Positions 1 through 7,542 of a stretch of DNA of 21,499 bases are shown here, in pieces. Position 1 is the stretch's first letter. Each line of letters begins with the position of its first letter. Made by a program: the position numbers and the translations under genes. Source of the stretch: a virus; the IMG/VR virus record IMGVR_UViG_3300023115_000122, positions 1-21,499 of that record. One strand, given 5' to 3'. The notes beneath the pieces were generated by a model. It ran no database searches. It worked only from the letters and a program-made list of their open reading frames with translations, and was not told where the DNA came from.

Positions 1-37
1 GCCCCTCAGATCACACACAATCACAAGGAAAATAAAA

Positions 38-262
38 ATGACAAATAAAAACCCATTTGAAATCAGAGCAGATATGCTCAAACTTGCAAAAGACTATATG
101 GATCAACAGTATCATATGAATGTAGACTTTTGGAGACAACAGTTTGATACAAACAAAGCAACAGCTGAAGAATTTCAAAAAGCAATCCAAGAATATTATA
201 CAATGGATGATCTAATGGATAAAGCAAAAGAAATGTATTCTTTTGTTTCAAAGAAAGATTAA
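38..262 (+). CDS. Small conserved-type phage protein, function unknown
   Basis: Encodes 74 residues, preceded by an AAGGA-type ribosome binding site at about 25-29. The protein is charged and predicted mostly helical (ADMLKLAKDYMDQQY near residues 11-25, then a Glu/Lys-rich second half), with no signal peptide or membrane segment. It looks like short soluble proteins common in marine T4-like phages, but I cannot assign a role. It is the first gene in the window, so upstream operon partners are not visible. The next mini-gene begins one base after its stop codon, suggesting co-transcription. Confidence 0.75.
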   Translation: MTNKNPFEIRADMLKLAKDYMDQQYHMNVDFWRQQFDTNKATAEEFQKAIQEYYTMDDLMDKAKEMYSFVSKKD

Positions 263-263
263 T

Positions 264-416
264 ATGAAAGGCTGGCTTAACTGGTGGCTATATTTAAGGA
301 AAATGGGCTATCCTTTTTTCTACAGTATAGAATGGGCTTATTATAATAATAAGTACTGGCATCCAGAAGGTATTTGGCCATATGATATGAAAAAAAGACG
401 TTTACAATCTTTCTAA
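264..416 (+). CDS. Trp/Tyr-rich mini-protein, function unknown
   Basis: A 50-codon frame starting with ATG one base after the stop of the preceding gene. The product is unusually aromatic: WLNWWLYLRKMGYPFFY near the start, then WAYYNNKYWHPEGIWPYD, ending in a basic tail KKRRLQ. The spacing fits a coupled phage operon, and the aromatic, non-random composition supports a real gene. The polymerase promoter -35 box (401-406) lies in its last codons. No family is recognised. It could be membrane-associated, although there is no clean transmembrane helix. Confidence 0.55.
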   Translation: MKGWLNWWLYLRKMGYPFFYSIEWAYYNNKYWHPEGIWPYDMKKRRLQSF

Positions 417-429
417 TTTATGATATAAT
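401..429 (+). promoter_or_regulatory. Sigma70-like promoter for the DNA polymerase gene
   Basis: TTTACA at 401-406 and TATAAT at 424-429 are separated by exactly 17 bases, a near-perfect host-type promoter. The predicted start is near 436, giving an 18-base leader that holds the GGAGG site at 441-445. It is one of five TTTACA-N17-TATAAT copies in the window. Confidence 0.75.
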
Positions 430-453
430 AATTCCAAACTGGAGGTTATTATT

Positions 454-3036
454 TTGAATTCATTCTACACTTCAGTGAACCGTTATGGCAATTCCATTCT
501 TTATCGTGGATATTCACCTAACGGTTCACCTATTAATCAACGCTATAAATTTAAACCAAAATTTTGGTTACCATCTAAAAATCCAACAGAGATAAAATCC
601 TTTGATGGTACGAATATTGCACCAGTCGAATTTGAAAAAATGAGCGATGCTAAAGAATTTCTTGAGCAATATTCGGAAATGGAAGGTGCAAAAATATATG
701 GCACCCGTAATTATATTCATCAGTTTATTACAGAAAAATTTCCTGATGATATTAAATTTAATCCAAAAAATACAAATGTAGTTAATTTTGATATAGAAGT
801 TGCTTCTGATGATGGTTTCCCTACACCAGAAGCTGCAGCTTATCCTATTATATCAATTGCGCTTAAATCTAGTAAATCTTCCATATATCAAGTATGGGGT
901 TTAGATAATTATGATCCGTCTAAAACTGAAATTAATTTAGATGGTGGACAAATCCAATATCATCAATTTAATTCAGAAGAAGCCATGATGGTTTCGTTTC
1001 TAACATACTGGACTAAAAATTATCCAGATATTATAACTGGCTGGAATACCAGATTTTTTGACATACCGTATCTCGTTAATCGGATCAAGATTATTGGAAC
1101 ACAGGAAGCTGCTAATAAATTATCACCGTGGAAACTTGTTAATGAAAGAAATACCACAATCATGGGTCGACCACAGGTTAACCATGAAATTGTTGGTATT
1201 CAACAAGCCGACTATCTTGAATTATTTAAAAAGTTTGGATACTCATATGGTACTCAAGAATCGTATAGATTAGATCATGTTGCAAATACGGTACTTGGAG
1301 AAAAGAAATTATCTTATGAAGAACATGGTAATCTTTATACTTTATATAAACAAGATCATCAAAAATTTATTGACTATAATATTAGAGATGTACAACTAAT
1401 TGATAAAATGGATGCCAAGATGGGTCTTATTAATCTGGCTATGACTATGGCATATAGGGCTGGAACTAATTTATCTGATACTTTTGGCACGACTTCAATT
1501 TGGGAATCTATCCTTTATCGCAGATTACTTTCTAAAAATATTGTTTCTCCTATTGAACAAATAAAAAGAGTTGCTTATGAAAATAATTCTAATCCCAATG
1601 TTATTGAAGGTGGTTATGTAAAAGATCCTCAAGTAGGAGCACACGATTGGGTAGTATCTTTTGATTTAAATTCTCTGTATCCAAATATTATTGTTCAATC
1701 TAACATATCACCGGAAACTATTATTCGCAATAAAACTTGGAGATTTTTCCCTCAAGGTGTTGATCATTATCTAAACGGAGAAGATAAAATTGATGAAGAA
1801 TTTTCTGTTTGTGCTAGTGGTGTTCCTTTTTCAAGAGAAAAACAGGGTATTATTCCAGAACTTATTGTGGATTATTATTCAGAAAGAACACAAATAAAGA
1901 AGAAAATGTTAGATGCAAAATCTCAGTATGAAAAAACAAAATCTTCATATCTCGAGTCTGAGATTAATCAGCTAGAAAATAATCAGATGGCAATTAAAAT
2001 TTTGCTTAATTCTCTTTATGGTGCTCTTGCTAATAAACACTTTAAATATTTTGATAATGCTCTTGCTGAAAGCGTAACTTTAACTGGTCAGCTTTCGATC
2101 AAGTGGGCGGAAAGAGCAATAAATGAAGAAATGAATAAAATCTTAAAAACAGAAAATACCGATTATGTTATAGCAATTGATACTGATTCTGTTTATATTA
2201 ATTTTGGTCCTCTTATTGAAAAATTAAATCCTAAAGATCCCGTAAAAGCCATTGATAAATTATGTAAAGACCACTTTGAAAAAATTATTGCTATGGCATA
2301 TGATAAACTATTTTACAGACTTAATGGTTATACTCCAAGAATGGAAATGGGTAGAGAAGTTATTGCAGATCGTGGAATATGGACTGCTAAAAAACGCTAT
2401 ATACTTAACGTACATAATAACGAAGGAGTACAATACGCAGAACCTAAACTAAAAATGATGGGTATAGAAGCAATTAAATCTTCAACACCTCAAGTTGTAA
2501 GAGATAAATTCAGAGAAATATTTAAGATTATTATTAGTAGCACAGAAACGGAAACACGTAATTATATTAATAATTTTAAATCTGAATTTAAATCTTTACC
2601 TCCAGAAGCGGTCGCTTTTCCTAGAGGTGTTTCAGATATTAATAAATTTTCACATAATAAAAATATTTATTGTAATTCTGCCCATTCTAAAAAATGGACA
2701 GAAGGTTCTAAACAAATAGATGTAAAAACAACACCTATTCATGTTCGTGGTGCTCTTTTATATAACTATCATGTAAAAGATAAAGCTTTAGATAAAAAGT
2801 ATATTATGATACAAAACGGAGAAAAAATTAAATTTACTTATATGAAACTTCCTAATCCTATTCGTGAAAATGTTATTTCTTTTCCAGATTATTTACCTGA
2901 AGAATTAAATTTACATAAATATGTGGACTATGATATGCAATTTGAAAAAACATTTATCGAACCTCTTAACCCTATACTTGAAGCTGTAGGGTGGTCGGTA
3001 AAAGATGTTCAAACTTTGGAGGACTTTTTTGGATGA
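454..3036 (+). CDS. 43: Family B DNA polymerase, T4 gp43 type
   Basis: Replicative DNA polymerase with 3'-5' proofreading; 860 residues against about 900 for T4 gp43. Exonuclease motifs: Exo I FDIE near 112-115, Exo II NTRFFD 198-203, Exo III YNIRD 308-312. Polymerase motifs: A DLNSLYP 404-410, B KILLNSLYG 515-523, C DTDS 576-579, and KKRY 646-649. The C-terminus TLEDFFG resembles the T4 polymerase tail that binds the gp45 sliding clamp. The start is TTG at 454, eight bases after GGAGG (441-445); no closer ATG fits. All catalytic acids are present, so it should be active. Its own promoter lies at 401-429. The next gene overlaps the stop as ATGA. The family assignment is very secure. Confidence 0.98.
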   Translation: MNSFYTSVNRYGNSILYRGYSPNGSPINQRYKFKPKFWLPSKNPTEIKSFDGTNIAPVEFEKMSDAKEFLEQYSEMEGAKIYGTRNYIHQFITEKFPDDIKFNPKNTNVVNFDIEVASDDGFPTPEAAAYPIISIALKSSKSSIYQVWGLDNYDPSKTEINLDGGQIQYHQFNSEEAMMVSFLTYWTKNYPDIITGWNTRFFDIPYLVNRIKIIGTQEAANKLSPWKLVNERNTTIMGRPQVNHEIVGIQQADYLELFKKFGYSYGTQESYRLDHVANTVLGEKKLSYEEHGNLYTLYKQDHQKFIDYNIRDVQLIDKMDAKMGLINLAMTMAYRAGTNLSDTFGTTSIWESILYRRLLSKNIVSPIEQIKRVAYENNSNPNVIEGGYVKDPQVGAHDWVVSFDLNSLYPNIIVQSNISPETIIRNKTWRFFPQGVDHYLNGEDKIDEEFSVCASGVPFSREKQGIIPELIVDYYSERTQIKKKMLDAKSQYEKTKSSYLESEINQLENNQMAIKILLNSLYGALANKHFKYFDNALAESVTLTGQLSIKWAERAINEEMNKILKTENTDYVIAIDTDSVYINFGPLIEKLNPKDPVKAIDKLCKDHFEKIIAMAYDKLFYRLNGYTPRMEMGREVIADRGIWTAKKRYILNVHNNEGVQYAEPKLKMMGIEAIKSSTPQVVRDKFREIFKIIISSTETETRNYINNFKSEFKSLPPEAVAFPRGVSDINKFSHNKNIYCNSAHSKKWTEGSKQIDVKTTPIHVRGALLYNYHVKDKALDKKYIMIQNGEKIKFTYMKLPNPIRENVISFPDYLPEELNLHKYVDYDMQFEKTFIEPLNPILEAVGWSVKDVQTLEDFFG

Positions 3037-3764
3037 TTAATTATGTTTTTGATGTGGATGGAACTCTTACACCCAGTAGAATGAAAATGGATAAAGAGTT
3101 TCAAAAATTCTTTTTAGAATTTATAGAAAAAAACAACGTCTATCTTGTTACGGGTTCAGATTATATAAAAACGGTCGAACAGGTTGGTAAAGAGATATGT
3201 GAAAAAGTTATTAAATGCTATAACTGTTGCGGCAATAGTATTTGGCAGAATGGAGAAGAAATTTATAAGTCTGATTGGAAACTTTCAGAAGAAATTGTGG
3301 ATTGGCTAAAAAAAGAATTAAAGAATAGTAAATTTAGTATAAGGACTGGAAATCATATAGAACAGAGACCAGGCTTGGTAAATTTTAGTATTCTTGGTAG
3401 AAATGCTTCTTTTGAAGAAAGATTCATATATACACAATGGGACGATCAAATAGATGAAAGAATAACAATTGCCAAAAAATTCAATCAGAGGTTTTCCTAC
3501 TATAAAGCACAAGTTGCAGGAGAAACCGGAATTGATATTACTCAAATAGGAAATGATAAAAGTCAAGTTGCAAATCATATAGATGGTCCTATTGTATTTT
3601 TTGGTGATAAAATGAAAGCCGGTGGCAATGATTATCCTTTAGCATTAGAAGTTAAAATGAGACCAGACTCTTGGAATCATGAAGTAAAAGACTGGAAAGA
3701 AACATATAAAATATTAACTAATTTATCATATAAAGGTTTACAAAAAGTCGAATATAATGTATAA
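3033..3764 (+). CDS. HAD-superfamily phosphatase, eukaryotic phosphomannomutase-like
   Basis: A 243-residue HAD-fold protein. HAD motif I is FDVDGT, with nucleophile D7 and acid/base D9; VTGSD is at 39-43. The signature resembling eukaryotic PMM-type phosphomannomutases is a GNxI segment near 67, RPGLVNFSILGR near 112-123, GETGIDIT..GNDKSQV near 163-178, and GDKMKAGGND at 191-200. PMM enzymes interconvert mannose-6-P and mannose-1-P, so this could feed a sugar-nucleotide pathway; a plain sugar phosphatase is the alternative. I chose ATG 3033, overlapping the polymerase stop as ATGA, because motif I then sits at the usual N-terminal position. The downstream cupin and cytidylyltransferase-like genes support a sugar context. 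Confidence 0.85.
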   Translation: MINYVFDVDGTLTPSRMKMDKEFQKFFLEFIEKNNVYLVTGSDYIKTVEQVGKEICEKVIKCYNCCGNSIWQNGEEIYKSDWKLSEEIVDWLKKELKNSKFSIRTGNHIEQRPGLVNFSILGRNASFEERFIYTQWDDQIDERITIAKKFNQRFSYYKAQVAGETGIDITQIGNDKSQVANHIDGPIVFFGDKMKAGGNDYPLALEVKMRPDSWNHEVKDWKETYKILTNLSYKGLQKVEYNV

Positions 3765-3765
3765 T
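3737..3765 (+). promoter_or_regulatory. Sigma70-like promoter for the cupin gene
   Basis: TTTACA at 3737-3742 and TATAAT at 3760-3765 are separated by 17 bases, overlapping the last codons of the HAD gene. The predicted transcription start is near 3772, 22 bases before the cupin ATG. A second TATAAT at 3753-3758 is too close to the -35 box to be the main -10. Confidence 0.7.
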
Positions 3766-3793
3766 ACTATTAATATTATGAAAGATAAAAACA

Positions 3794-4153
3794 ATGAGTA
3801 AAGCAGGAAAAGTGTGGGGTGTAACAGAACTTATTGAAGCGAATGGTTCTTTAGAGTTTCATCGTATTCAAATGAATAAAGGAGGTGTTTGTTCTAAACA
3901 TCTTCATGAGTTTAAATGGAATGGGTTCTATGTCGAAAAAGGTGTAATGTTGGTTCGTGTCTGGCAGAAGGATTATGATCTTGTGGACGAAACTATTTTA
4001 TATGAAGGAGATTATACAAAAGTCAAACCAGGTCTTTATCATCAGTTTGAATGCCTAGAGTCCGGTGTTGCTTACGAACTCTATTGGGCTGAGTTTAATC
4101 ATAACGATATTGTAAGAGAAACTGTAGGGTATAATGAAAAAAATAAAAAGTAA
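3794..4153 (+). CDS. Cupin-fold protein
   Basis: A 119-residue single-domain cupin. Cupin motif 1 is visible as GGVCSKHLHEFKWNGFYVEKG-like spacing near residues 30-50, with H36 and H38 as candidate metal ligands; motif 2 is KPGLYHQF near 78-85, with H83. Cupins of this size include sugar epimerases/isomerases and small-molecule binding proteins. Lying between a phosphomannomutase-like gene and a nucleotidyltransferase-like gene, a sugar-phosphate isomerase or sugar-binding role is reasonable, but this is inference. It starts at ATG 3794 behind its own promoter; the upstream Shine-Dalgarno match (GAAAGATAAA) is weak. The following gene begins inside its 3' end in another frame. Confidence 0.8.
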   Translation: MSKAGKVWGVTELIEANGSLEFHRIQMNKGGVCSKHLHEFKWNGFYVEKGVMLVRVWQKDYDLVDETILYEGDYTKVKPGLYHQFECLESGVAYELYWAEFNHNDIVRETVGYNEKNKK

Positions 4154-4313
4154 TAGTTGGACTTTAGAAGTACAAGAAAATGGAAAAACTAAGGAACTAT
4201 TTATTGAATTTCCTCCTGAAGCTCTTAGTCAAGTAGGCTGGGATGAAGGAGATACTTTACTTTGGGAAGAATTAACTGATGGTGTTTGGAGTATAACAAA
4301 GAAAGATGACTAA
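4134..4313 (+). CDS. Small conserved-type phage protein (AbrB-like pattern possible)
   Basis: A 59-residue frame beginning inside the cupin gene (20-base overlap) and ending inside the next gene through ATGACTAA. The sequence contains LSQVGWDEGDTLLWEEL followed by DGVWSITKK. This 'GW..GD.L.W....DG.W.L.K' pattern resembles small phage proteins with a swapped-hairpin AbrB/MazE-like look. No catalytic residues are apparent. Overlap on both sides implies translational coupling to the cupin and cytidylyltransferase-like genes. A DNA-binding or antitoxin-like role is only a guess from the pattern. Confidence 0.65.
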   Translation: MKKIKSNSWTLEVQENGKTKELFIEFPPEALSQVGWDEGDTLLWEELTDGVWSITKKDD

Positions 4314-4728
4314 AATGAAAATCGGTTTAACGGCTAGTACATTTGATTTACTACACGCTGGTCATATAATGATGTTAAGAGAAGCCAAATCAAAATGTGA
4401 CTGGCTTATAGCAGCACTACAAGTAGATCCTTCATTAGATAGAAAAGAAAAAAATTCTCCCATACAAACTATAGTTGAAAGACAAGCTCAACTTGAAGCA
4501 GTAAAGTATGTAGATGAAGTCATTATTTATTGTACTGAAAATGATCTTTTAGATATTATTAATATGTACCCAATTGATATAAGAATACTTGGTGAAGAAT
4601 ATAGACAAAAAGATTTTACAGGTAAGGACGAATGCCGTAATCGTGGAATTGAACTATACTTTAATAAAAGAGATCATAGATTTAGCTCAAGCGGATTAAG
4701 ATCAAGAGTTTGCGAAAATCATAAATAA
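4306..4728 (+). CDS. Cytidylyltransferase-like nucleotidyltransferase (HIGH superfamily)
   Basis: A 140-residue nucleotidyltransferase with TFDLLHAGH at 12-20, the HxGH catalytic signature, and RFSSSGLRSR at 125-134, which corresponds to the second nucleotide-binding motif of glycerol-3-phosphate and related cytidylyltransferases. PIQTIVER near 52-59 matches the conserved central segment. Such enzymes couple CTP (or ATP) to an alcohol or sugar phosphate, producing a CDP- or ADP-activated compound. The exact substrate cannot be read from sequence; glycerol-phosphate, ethanolamine-phosphate and heptose-phosphate types are all possible. Start ATG 4306 overlaps the upstream stop; ATG 4315 is an alternative that loses three residues. 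Confidence 0.85.
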   Translation: MTKMKIGLTASTFDLLHAGHIMMLREAKSKCDWLIAALQVDPSLDRKEKNSPIQTIVERQAQLEAVKYVDEVIIYCTENDLLDIINMYPIDIRILGEEYRQKDFTGKDECRNRGIELYFNKRDHRFSSSGLRSRVCENHK

Positions 4729-4731
4729 TAC

Positions 4732-4760
4732 TTTACATATCAGTAAAAATAGGATATAAT
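4732..4760 (+). promoter_or_regulatory. Sigma70-like promoter, apparently giving a leaderless mRNA
   Basis: TTTACA at 4732-4737 and TATAAT at 4755-4760 are separated by 17 bases. The expected +1, seven bases after the -10 box, is 4767, exactly the A of the next gene's ATG. No Shine-Dalgarno sequence exists between the promoter and the start codon. Confidence 0.7.
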
Positions 4761-4766
4761 ATAAAA

Positions 4767-5060
4767 ATGAACTATGTAGAAAAAATTATTCAGTGGCATC
4801 ATGATAGAAATCTTATTGAAGGTTCTACAGATAAAGACCAATATATGAAACTTATTCAAGAAATGGGTGAGCTATCGGACAGTATCTGTAAAAATAAAGA
4901 CATTAGAGACGATTGTGGTGATATTATGGTTGTTCTAATTAATATTATGGAAAGAAACAATATAAGTTTTGAAGAATGTCTTGAAGTAGCCTATAATGAT
5001 ATTAAAGACCGTAAAGGTAGAATGGTGGATGGTGTGTTTATAAAGGAAGGTGATAATTAA
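4767..5060 (+). CDS. MazG-like nucleotide pyrophosphohydrolase
   Basis: A 97-residue all-alpha protein of the MazG/dUTPase-like NTP pyrophosphohydrolase type. The metal-binding motif is E32-M-G-E35 (QEMGEL) followed by DDCGD at 48-52, giving the ExxE...(E/D)xxD arrangement with Asp in place of the usual Glu. MVVLINIM continues the second metal helix. Such enzymes cleave (d)NTPs to monophosphates and, in marine phages, have been linked to nucleotide recycling or alarmone control. The gene appears to be transcribed from the promoter at 4732-4760 as a leaderless message. Its TAA stop overlaps the next ATG (TAATG), so the following glycosyltransferase is probably coupled. Confidence 0.85.
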   Translation: MNYVEKIIQWHHDRNLIEGSTDKDQYMKLIQEMGELSDSICKNKDIRDDCGDIMVVLINIMERNNISFEECLEVAYNDIKDRKGRMVDGVFIKEGDN

Positions 5061-5995
5061 TGCAACCAAAATACCCAATCTATATAATTTCTAAGGGTAG
5101 AGCGGACTCACGTCTTACTTCAAAAACTCTTGAAGAAATGAGAGTACCATACAGAATTGTTATTGAAGATAGTGAATATGATGATTATGCTAAAGGTATA
5201 TCACCCGAAAAAATTATAACTCTGCCTACAGATTTTAGAGAAAATCCAAAGTATGCAATTCCAGATAACAAAGGCAGAATTGGCGGTTCTATTCCTGCAC
5301 GTAACTTTGTTTGGGAACATTCTATTAATGAAGGTCATAAGCGGCATTGGATTATGGATGATAATATTAAACATTTCTATAGATTACATAAGAATAGAAA
5401 AACTAAAGTAACCTCTGGAACTATTATTAGATTATGTGAAGATTTTACCGACCGATATACTAATGTAAAAATGTCTGGTATGAATTATCAATATTTTGCC
5501 CCAGCTTCTCAGAAAAAAAAGCCATATACACTTAATACCAGAATTTATTCTTGTATTCTATTATCTAATGATTTGAAACATCGCTGGCGTGGTAAATACA
5601 ATGAAGATACAGTTCTAAGTCTTGATATTCTAAAAGATGATTGGTGTACAATTTTATTTAATGCATTCTTATGTGGTAAAATTACAACTCTTGTTATGGG
5701 CGGTGGTAATACTGATAATGTGTATGTTGACGGAGACAATCGTTTACAGTTTGCACAAGCACTTGTAGAACAACATCCAGATCTGGTTAAAGTTGTACAT
5801 AGATATAATAGATGGCATCACCATGTAGATTATAGTCCGTTTAAAAAGAATAAGCTTATCTATCGTGATGACTATGTTATTAAAGGTGGTGTAAACGAAC
5901 ACGGTATGAAATTACATAAATTAACTATGGAACAATATAAAAAAGCAACTACAGAATTTGGAAACGCGGAGAACCCCTACTATGAGCAAACCTAA
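5060..5995 (+). CDS. TET-associated-type glycosyltransferase (TAGT-like)
   Basis: A 311-residue GT-A-like protein with the pattern of the TET-associated glycosyltransferase family: IYIISKGRA at 7-15 near the N-terminus, SIPARN with the RN pair at 81-82, and WIMDDNI at 97-103 in place of a DxD metal site. Viral members of this family attach sugars to oxidised (hydroxymethyl) pyrimidines in DNA, although many phage relatives are uncharacterised. The protein is soluble, with a basic middle section (LHKNRKTK). No base hydroxylase or dCMP hydroxymethylase is seen in this window, so the acceptor is unproven. It overlaps the MazG-like gene by one base and the next small gene by 14. Confidence 0.75.
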   Translation: MQPKYPIYIISKGRADSRLTSKTLEEMRVPYRIVIEDSEYDDYAKGISPEKIITLPTDFRENPKYAIPDNKGRIGGSIPARNFVWEHSINEGHKRHWIMDDNIKHFYRLHKNRKTKVTSGTIIRLCEDFTDRYTNVKMSGMNYQYFAPASQKKKPYTLNTRIYSCILLSNDLKHRWRGKYNEDTVLSLDILKDDWCTILFNAFLCGKITTLVMGGGNTDNVYVDGDNRLQFAQALVEQHPDLVKVVHRYNRWHHHVDYSPFKKNKLIYRDDYVIKGGVNEHGMKLHKLTMEQYKKATTEFGNAENPYYEQT

Positions 5996-6263
5996 AGGAG
6001 CTAACCTATTTGTATTAGACGGACAAGAAGATGATCTTGATCCTATGGGTTGGGATGATATGCCAGAATTTGAACAAGAGAATAGAGAGGATTATGCTGC
6101 TCTTGTTATTAGATTTAGGACAGAGGAAGATTTAAAAGAATTTGCACAAAAGATTGGACAACCTAATCTTACTAAAAAATCACGTGGGACATTTTATCCT
6201 GCGGTAGAATTTAATGAGGCAAATCTTTTGCGTTGGATGGATGAAGAACAAATACCGAGCTGA
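5982..6263 (+). CDS. Small acidic phage protein adjoining the TAGT-like gene
   Basis: A 93-residue protein starting at ATG 5982. The upstream in-frame ATG at 5958 is less likely because it lengthens the overlap with the preceding gene and the GGAG at 5968-5971 suits 5982 better. An acidic N-terminal half (DGQEDDLDPMGWDD) is followed by ALVIRFRTEEDLKEFAQKIG and KSRGTFYPAVEF. The 'FR..ED...FA..IGQ..T.K....FYP' pattern recurs in small phage proteins near ParB-like or DNA-modification genes, which may tie it to the glycosyltransferase. I do not recognise a defined function. Confidence 0.7.
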   Translation: MSKPKGANLFVLDGQEDDLDPMGWDDMPEFEQENREDYAALVIRFRTEEDLKEFAQKIGQPNLTKKSRGTFYPAVEFNEANLLRWMDEEQIPS

Positions 6264-6265
6264 TT

Positions 6266-7204
6266 ATGCAAGTTTCTGCAACATTCTTTAAATCTATTTA
6301 TGATAATAAGACTCATAAGAATATGAGTTTTTCTGATTTTTCACAGTTTGAAAAATTTTTATATAAGTTGTCAGAAAGAAAGTTAAAGGATAAAAAAGAT
6401 GCTCAACTTATATCTCCAGCTTCATATATTGAAGATACAACCAGAGCAAATAAAAATGTGATAGACTGGGCTGGCTGGGCAGCTATGGATGTAGATGATC
6501 ACGAGTTTAAAGGGGATTTAAAAAATGAGCTTATTCGTATATATGGTAAGTACTATTTCGTTTGCTATAGTACTGCTAGCAGTCGAGAAAGTTTACCAAA
6601 GTTTCGTCTGGTCTTCCCACTTACAAAAAGAGTTAGATCAGATAATATCAGACATTTTTGGTACGCACTCAACACACAACTTAAGGCTATCGGCGATGCG
6701 CAAACTAAAGATTTATCACGAATGTATTATATCCCTGGTTCGTACTCTGGCGCTTTCAACTTTATTTTTACTAACACTGGTGGTTCTTATATAGATCCAG
6801 AAGAACTGATGAGTGCTCATCCTTATCAGGAAAAGAAAACTGGAACATTCTTAGATAGATTACCAACAGAAATGCAAAAATCCATTATAGAATATCGTAA
6901 GAATAAAATGGAAAATAATAATGTCAATTGGACTAATTATGAAGATTGCCCATTTGTAAATAAGAATCTTATCAGAGATTTTAAAAATATAGCATATGTA
7001 GATAATACCGGAAGATATGCTATGGTTTATAAAATAATGGTTTCTATAGCAAGTAATGCAATTAAGAAACAATATCCTATAAATACGTTTGAAATTGTAG
7101 AACTAATTAAACAACTTGATGCAGATACAGCAAAGAGATATGAAAATAGACCTCTTAATATAGAAGCTGATCGTGCTATAGAATATGCGTATAGAAATAT
7201 TTAA
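6266..7204 (+). CDS. Primase-polymerase (AEP)-like domain protein, putative
   Basis: A 312-residue protein whose N-terminal two thirds resembles archaeo-eukaryotic primase/RepB-like domains. Visible are WAAMDVDD (D75 and D77, candidate metal-binding DhD motif I), CYSTASS at 100-106 (small-residue motif II region), PKFRLVFPL at 111-119, and KDLSRMYYIPG at 148-158 (candidate motif III aspartate D149 followed by the Arg/Pro/Gly segment). The C-terminal part from about 205 is charged and helical. Such a domain would synthesise primers or initiate replication, fitting the nearby polymerase and helicase; no gp61-type primase is in this window. The fold call rests on motif pattern alone. ATG 6266 follows the upstream stop by two bases. 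Confidence 0.5.
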   Translation: MQVSATFFKSIYDNKTHKNMSFSDFSQFEKFLYKLSERKLKDKKDAQLISPASYIEDTTRANKNVIDWAGWAAMDVDDHEFKGDLKNELIRIYGKYYFVCYSTASSRESLPKFRLVFPLTKRVRSDNIRHFWYALNTQLKAIGDAQTKDLSRMYYIPGSYSGAFNFIFTNTGGSYIDPEELMSAHPYQEKKTGTFLDRLPTEMQKSIIEYRKNKMENNNVNWTNYEDCPFVNKNLIRDFKNIAYVDNTGRYAMVYKIMVSIASNAIKKQYPINTFEIVELIKQLDADTAKRYENRPLNIEADRAIEYAYRNI

Positions 7205-7281
7205 AAAAAATGTATTTTAGGGGTTTACAAGTGATGATTTTTAGTATATGTTGTAAGAGTAAATAGAATCGGAGACTTCTT
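7203..7281 (+). promoter_or_regulatory. Promoter/leader module A (GGGG-TTTACA class)
   Basis: An A-tract and TGTATTTTAGGGG element leads into TTTACA at 7224-7229, with TATGTT at 7247-7252 after 17 bases; predicted +1 is about 7259. The short leader carries AGAATCGG at 7265-7272 and a GGAGA site before the ATG at 7282. The upstream A-tract through TTTACAA is nearly identical to that at about 17277-17305, and the core and leader recur at 7541-7606. Confidence 0.75.
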
Positions 7282-7542
7282 ATGGCTTACTGGACTCACA
7301 CAAATTCACCAATCGGCATTTTTACTGAAAAAGAGGTTGGCAATTGTTTTGAATACTCTATTAATGATGATCCGATTACTTCATTTAATGAAGATTTTCC
7401 TCATAAAATCTGGGTCTGCAATGGATACCGTTACGGAACGGTAAAGAAAACCGTTGTAGTAATCTGTATAGATGAAGACGAATACGGTCTCCCTGTGACA
7501 CAAACGTGGCACATTAAAAATAATCGTATATATGCAAATTAG
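7282..7542 (+). CDS. Small unknown protein from promoter module A
   Basis: An 86-residue soluble protein, beta-rich by appearance, with no recognised domain. It contains three cysteines (CFEYS, WVCNG, VICID) and a hydrophobic strand KKTVVVICIDEDE near 53-65, ending TWHIKNNRIYAN. It is monocistronic-looking: promoter module A lies in front and module B starts at its own stop codon. Because this promoter class drives only three small genes in the window, an early host-directed role is possible, but this is inference. Start ATG 7282 follows GGAGACTTCTT. Confidence 0.75.
   Translation: MAYWTHTNSPIGIFTEKEVGNCFEYSINDDPITSFNEDFPHKIWVCNGYRYGTVKKTVVVICIDEDEYGLPVTQTWHIKNNRIYAN

Noticed and set aside
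6525-6794. 89-codon + frame inside the primase-like gene
   Set aside because: Out-of-frame shadow of a longer, motif-bearing gene, with no ribosome site.
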